Assembly: GCA_013112545.1 (NCBI GenBank)
Contig: JABFGJ010000003.1
Span: 124,001-188,000 of the forward strand
Length of the DNA: 64,000 nucleotides
Source of the DNA: Bacteroidota bacterium
Lineage (GTDB): Bacteria; Bacteroidota; Bacteroidia; Flavobacteriales_E; Vicingaceae
Direction of reading: 5' to 3'
A program made the translations under genes and the position numbers. The notes under the pieces are model-generated. The model ran no database searches. It was not told where the DNA came from and saw only the letters and a program-made list of their open reading frames with translations. Of the stretch, positions 60,679-64,000 are shown in pieces. The stretch's first letter is position 1, and every line of letters starts with the position of its first letter.

Positions 60679-63177
60679 CTAAATTTCAACCGACCGCAAC
60701 CTCAAAGAGTTTACAATTACTGAAACCGAACTAAAACTCATAGCTAATGCAGCTATCATAGGAGAAAGTAACAATCCAAATACTGGAAATAAAACACCAG
60801 CCGCAACTGGAATTCCCAACGTATTATAAGCCATAGCAAAAAATAAGTTTTGTTTGATATTTTTCATTACCGCATCACTCAAGTTTCGCGCTTTTACAAT
60901 TCCGTGCAAATCGCCTTTTACCAATGTAATCATGGCACTTTCGATGGCTACGTCAGTTCCAGTTCCCATGGCAATTCCAACATCACTCTTTGCCAAAGCA
61001 GGAGCATCGTTAATGCCATCGCCAGCCATGGCGACTACTTTTCCGGCAAGTTGCAACTTTTCGACTTCCTTCAACTTATCTTCGGGCAACATGCCTGCTT
61101 GAAAACTTTCTAAGTTTAATTCCTTTGCCACAGCTTGTGCCGTGTCGTGATTGTCACCAGTCATCATAATTACTGCAATTCCTTTTTCTTGCAAAGCTTT
61201 AATGGCTTTAGCACTCGTTGCTTTTATTTTGTCGCCTATCACCACAAAACCTGCAACTTCACCGTCAATTGATAAATAGGAAACGGTTTTACCTTGCTTT
61301 TGAAAAACCTTGGCTTCACTTTCCATTTCAGTATTTAAGTTGGCATTTGCGTGAAGCATCATTTTGGCATTTCCCAGACTTACTTTTTTATCCTTTACTT
61401 TTCCTTCTACACCTTTTCCCGTTACCGCACTAAATTCTTCCGCTTTAAGAATTTCAGCACCCTGTTCTTTACCGTACTTTACCGTTGCTTCAGCTAGTGG
61501 GTGCTCACTCATAGCATTCAATGAAACAATGTATTGAAGTACTTCTTTTTCAGAAATTTGGCTTCCAAATGCACCAACTTTTTCAACCGTAGGCTTGCCT
61601 TCAGTTATTGTTCCAGTTTTATCTACAATTAGCGTATCCACTTTGTCCATTTTTTCCAAAGCTTCGGCATTTTTTATCAATACTCCATTTTGAGCACCCT
61701 TACCAACGCCAACCATAATGGACATTGGAGTAGCTAAACCCAAAGCACAAGGGCAAGCAATAATGAGCACAGCAATGGCATTTACAAATGCATACACATA
61801 AACTGGTTCAGGGCCAAAAATAGCCCAAACAATAAAAGTTAAAACAGAAATAAGCACCACAATGGGTACAAAATAACTAGAAACAGTATCGGCTAAATTT
61901 TGGATGGGTGCACGGCTGCGACTTGCATCATTCACCATGTGAATAATTTGAGACAATAAAGTGTCTGAGCCCACTTTTTCGGCTTTCATTAAAAATGATT
62001 GATTGCCGTTAATCGTTCCGCTATTCACTTTATCGTTTTCACTTTTATTTACTGGAATTGGCTCACCGGTAATCATCGATTCATCCACCGTAGTGCTGCC
62101 TTCGGTAATCACACCATCCACCGGGATTTTATCACCAGGCTTCACTCGTAGTATGTCGTTTAGCCCAATCTCATCTATGGAAACTTTTTCTTCCACACCA
62201 TCTTTCACTCGAATGGCTTTATTGGGAGCTAGTTTCAATAATTCTTTTATGGCAGAATTGGTTTTACTGTGAGCTCTAGCTTCCAGTAGCTGCCCCAATA
62301 GTACTAGCGTAAGAATAACAGTTGCTGCCTCAAAATAAACGTGAACTGCTCCCGATTCTGTTTTAAACTGATCGGGGAAAAAATCAGGAAATAACATTCC
62401 AAATATACTAAATAACCAGGCTGCACCTGCGCCAATACCAATTAAGGTAAACATATTAAGGTTCCATGTTTTGATGCTTTTGTAGGCACGTTCAAAGAAC
62501 ATCCAAGTCGCATAAAATACCACAGGGATGGAAAGTCCAAATTGAATCCAGTTCCAATACTTCTGCTCCAACAAGGAATAGAGTGGATTATTGTGAATCA
62601 TTTCACTCATAGCAACCAAGAATATGGGTAAGGTAAACGCAACAGCAATCCAAAACTTTCGCAGCAGTTTTTTGTAGGTTTTTTCTTCAGAGGAAAGGTC
62701 CGCTTTTATGGGCACTAAGTCCATTCCACAGATTGGACAAGCTCCTGATTTGTCTTTAACAATTTCAGGATGCATGGGGCAAGTCCATTTCTCTTGATGG
62801 ATGGAATTGAGGTTTTGCTCTTCTACTAAATCCATTCCGCAAACTGGACAGTCACCAGCTTTGTCGTATGTTTTGTCGCCTTCGCAGTGCATGGGGCAAT
62901 AGAAGGTTCCATTTCCATTAACTTTCGGTTTGTCTTTTTTCTTTTCAGTAGAGTGGGGCTGTTCACCATGATTGTGAATGCTATAATTGCCACCATCATT
63001 TTTTAAAGCTTCTTGAAACTTTTCAATGGGAATATGTACATCCATTTCAATGCTAGCTTCGGCTTTTTCTAAATTTACAGCAGCAGAAGAAACTCCTTCT
63101 ACATTTGAAAGTATGCTTTCTACATGACTTCTACAACCATTGCAGGTCATTCCGTGTATGCTATATGTGTGTATCAT
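60679..63177 (-). CDS. copA: Copper-transporting P-type ATPase CopA
   Basis: An 832-residue P1B-type ATPase exporting Cu(I) to the periplasm. An N-terminal HMA domain (GMTCNGC, C12 and C15) is followed by two heavy-metal-binding domains (YCPMHCEGDK to PVCGMDLVEE and WTCPMHPEIVK to PICGMDLVPI). The CPC metal site IACPCALGLATP lies near residue 475, phosphorylation motif DKTGT near 520, HP motif SEHPLAEA, then MTGDNHDTA and GDGINDAPAL. The N-terminal array of three metal modules is richer than in E. coli CopA. It lies 117 bases downstream of the AraC gene; the intervening sequence holds three direct repeats. Confidence 0.95.
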   Translation of the reverse strand: MIHTYSIHGMTCNGCRSHVESILSNVEGVSSAAVNLEKAEASIEMDVHIPIEKFQEALKNDGGNYSIHNHGEQPHSTEKKKDKPKVNGNGTFYCPMHCEGDKTYDKAGDCPVCGMDLVEEQNLNSIHQEKWTCPMHPEIVKDKSGACPICGMDLVPIKADLSSEEKTYKKLLRKFWIAVAFTLPIFLVAMSEMIHNNPLYSLLEQKYWNWIQFGLSIPVVFYATWMFFERAYKSIKTWNLNMFTLIGIGAGAAWLFSIFGMLFPDFFPDQFKTESGAVHVYFEAATVILTLVLLGQLLEARAHSKTNSAIKELLKLAPNKAIRVKDGVEEKVSIDEIGLNDILRVKPGDKIPVDGVITEGSTTVDESMITGEPIPVNKSENDKVNSGTINGNQSFLMKAEKVGSDTLLSQIIHMVNDASRSRAPIQNLADTVSSYFVPIVVLISVLTFIVWAIFGPEPVYVYAFVNAIAVLIIACPCALGLATPMSIMVGVGKGAQNGVLIKNAEALEKMDKVDTLIVDKTGTITEGKPTVEKVGAFGSQISEKEVLQYIVSLNAMSEHPLAEATVKYGKEQGAEILKAEEFSAVTGKGVEGKVKDKKVSLGNAKMMLHANANLNTEMESEAKVFQKQGKTVSYLSIDGEVAGFVVIGDKIKATSAKAIKALQEKGIAVIMMTGDNHDTAQAVAKELNLESFQAGMLPEDKLKEVEKLQLAGKVVAMAGDGINDAPALAKSDVGIAMGTGTDVAIESAMITLVKGDLHGIVKARNLSDAVMKNIKQNLFFAMAYNTLGIPVAAGVLFPVFGLLLSPMIAALAMSFSSVSVIVNSLRLRSVEI

Positions 63178-63223
63178 GCTGCTAAGTTCGGTTTAAGAAA
63201 TTACAAACTACTTATACTATTTT

Positions 63224-63250
63224 GATAAGAGTTTATAAGATTATATAAGA
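63224..63250. repeat. Three 10-bp-spaced direct repeats upstream of copA
   Basis: GATAAGA (63224-63230), TATAAGA (63234-63240) and TATAAGA (63244-63250) recur at exactly 10-base intervals, one helical turn. They lie 47-73 bases before the copA ATG. The neighbouring gene encodes an AraC regulator, whose class typically binds direct repeats. Confidence 0.45.
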
Positions 63251-63294
63251 TAGCTTAATTTTTATTATGAAACATCAGCTTTATCTAAGAAGTC

Positions 63295-63861
63295 TTATAT
63301 GTTGTCAAGGTGTTGAAAATTATAATGCTCTAATTTTTTAAACTCTGATGGGGTCATTCCTGTCTCTTTTTTAAACTGGGTAGAGAGATAGGCAGAGCTG
63401 CTGTATTTCATTTCAAAAGCAATTTCTTCTATTGTTTTTTCATCGTTGAATAGCAGTTTTTTAATTTTTTCTATCTTTTGTTTGGTGATGTATCGTTCAA
63501 TAGTGTTTTTTTCAATTTCCGAAAACAAACGACTCAAATAATTATATGGGTGTTTTGTTTTTTCTGCTAGATAATCAGAATAGTTAATCTTTAAATCATC
63601 TTTATTGTAATGAATTTGCTGAATGATTAAGTTTTTTATCTGTGCGATTAATACAGCATTATCCGATTCAAGTAATTCAAAACCCACTTTGTTTAAAGCC
63701 AATTCCAGTTCTCTTTTTTTAGTTGGAGATAGTTCACCGTTCATGCTAACTTTTCCTAATTCTACCGATGAAAATGGAATGTTTAAGTCTTCTAAAATAG
63801 TTTGCACCGACATAATACATCGAGGACAAACCATACTTTTTATGTGAATTTGATGTTTCAT
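63295..63861 (-). CDS. AraC-family regulator with N-terminal metal-binding (HMA-like) domain
   Basis: The ATG at 63861 gives 188 residues and starts one base after the preceding gene's stop; a longer start at 63891 would overlap it. The N-terminus HIKSMVCPRCIMSVQTIL (C12, C15) looks like an HMA metal loop with its first helix, and the next 60 residues fit the rest of that fold. The C-terminal AraC double helix-turn-helix covers about 90-185 (YLSRLFSEIEKNTIERYI, KTIEEIAFEMKYSSSAYLSTQFKKETGMTPSEFKK). This suggests a cytoplasmic Cu(I)-responsive activator of the downstream copA-cus genes. Confidence 0.85.
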   Translation of the reverse strand: MKHQIHIKSMVCPRCIMSVQTILEDLNIPFSSVELGKVSMNGELSPTKKRELELALNKVGFELLESDNAVLIAQIKNLIIQQIHYNKDDLKINYSDYLAEKTKHPYNYLSRLFSEIEKNTIERYITKQKIEKIKKLLFNDEKTIEEIAFEMKYSSSAYLSTQFKKETGMTPSEFKKLEHYNFQHLDNI

Positions 63862-63862
63862 A

Positions 63863-64000
63863 CTAATCTTTCTTTTTCCATCTATGGTCATTCACAAACT
63901 CATGGTCTGTTAAACTAATTAAAAAGGCTCTTAGTTCACTTTTCTCGGCTTCAGTTAGGTTTAAAGGCTTTACTAAATTGCTTTTATTGCGGTGGTTCTC
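63863..64000 (-). CDS. C-terminus of a cytochrome-c-peroxidase-like protein (5' end outside window)
   Basis: The last 45 residues are visible, ending at TAG 63863. PLNLTEAEKSELRAFLISLTD followed by HEFVND is typical of the C-terminus of dihaem cytochrome-c peroxidase/MauG-type proteins, where the last helix of a c-type haem domain has this E-K-x-x-L-x-A-F-L pattern. The haem motifs would be upstream, outside the window, so the assignment is tentative. It immediately precedes the AraC gene on the same strand. Confidence 0.5.
   Translation of the reverse strand, partial: ENHRNKSNLVKPLNLTEAEKSELRAFLISLTDHEFVNDHRWKKKD

Overview
The window looks like chromosomal DNA from a free-living member of the Bacteroidota, most likely a Flavobacteriia-like lineage; the genus cannot be named from this sequence. 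The evidence is low G+C content, a Por-type (T9SS type A) C-terminal sorting domain, Bacteroidota-restricted or Bacteroidota-form proteins (long GAPDH, long IspH, HYC_CC_PP, DUF6660, WbqC, choice-of-anchor L), bacillithiol synthesis (BshB1), and promoter-like TAnnTTTG boxes instead of Shine-Dalgarno sites. Coding density is high. I see no rRNA, tRNA, prophage, insertion sequence or CRISPR array.

Region 1 (1-20.2 kb) is mainly housekeeping: a truncated membrane TPR/GT-C protein at the left edge, CtlX, inositol monophosphatase with Lgt, long-form GAPDH, a Deg protease, DapF, an OmpA protein, a DEAD-box helicase, a YwqK/MORN-repeat protein overlapping mnmA, a lipoprotein, a TauE exporter, and a run of acyl-CoA carboxylase, WbqC, heptose-7-phosphate kinase and aminotransferase. 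Two clear terminators flank gap. Region 2 (20.2-26.6 kb) carries a beta-barrel protein, a VIT1/CCC1 transporter, a candidate small RNA with its own promoter and terminator (about 22391-22468, minus), tryptophan dioxygenase, a truncated haemoglobin, a SET-domain protein, and a glutathione peroxidase next to bshB1.

Region 3 (26.8-33.7 kb, minus) is a divalent-metal efflux operon: DUF6660 protein, a CzcA permease fused to a TolC-type outer-membrane channel, CzcB, and a CDF exporter. Region 4 (34.0-39.5 kb, plus) is a tight three-gene unit: a secreted PNGase F-related protein whose N-terminal domain is split by a LamG-containing insertion, an SPFH/prohibitin protein, and a choice-of-anchor L/OmpA protein. 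Region 5 (39.6-51.4 kb) mixes a seven-bladed propeller lipoprotein, cupin, SDR/DUF2867, porin, DUF2797, DinB, Crp/Fnr and IspH, then rpsA with a promoter and a strong terminator, and small membrane and DinB-like proteins.

Region 6 (51.4-64.0 kb, minus) is a copper/silver resistance operon. In transcription order it holds the end of a cytochrome-c-peroxidase-like gene, an AraC regulator carrying a CxxC metal domain, the copper ATPase CopA, a HYC_CC_PP protein, CusA, a four-helix-bundle protein, CusC, CusB, an otherwise overlooked 41-residue membrane protein, an HMA-domain protein and a DUF3347 lipoprotein. Its most unusual feature is a set of three heptanucleotide arrays (consensus CCTCTAA / CTTCTAA) that fill the gaps cusA/four-helix, four-helix/cusC and cusC/cusB. 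In each case the last repeat contains the stop codon of the preceding gene, once a single-base frameshift in an A7 run of the four-helix-bundle gene is corrected. Together regions 3 and 6 give the cell two separate RND metal pumps, one with zinc/cobalt/cadmium-type and one with copper/silver-type permease signatures.
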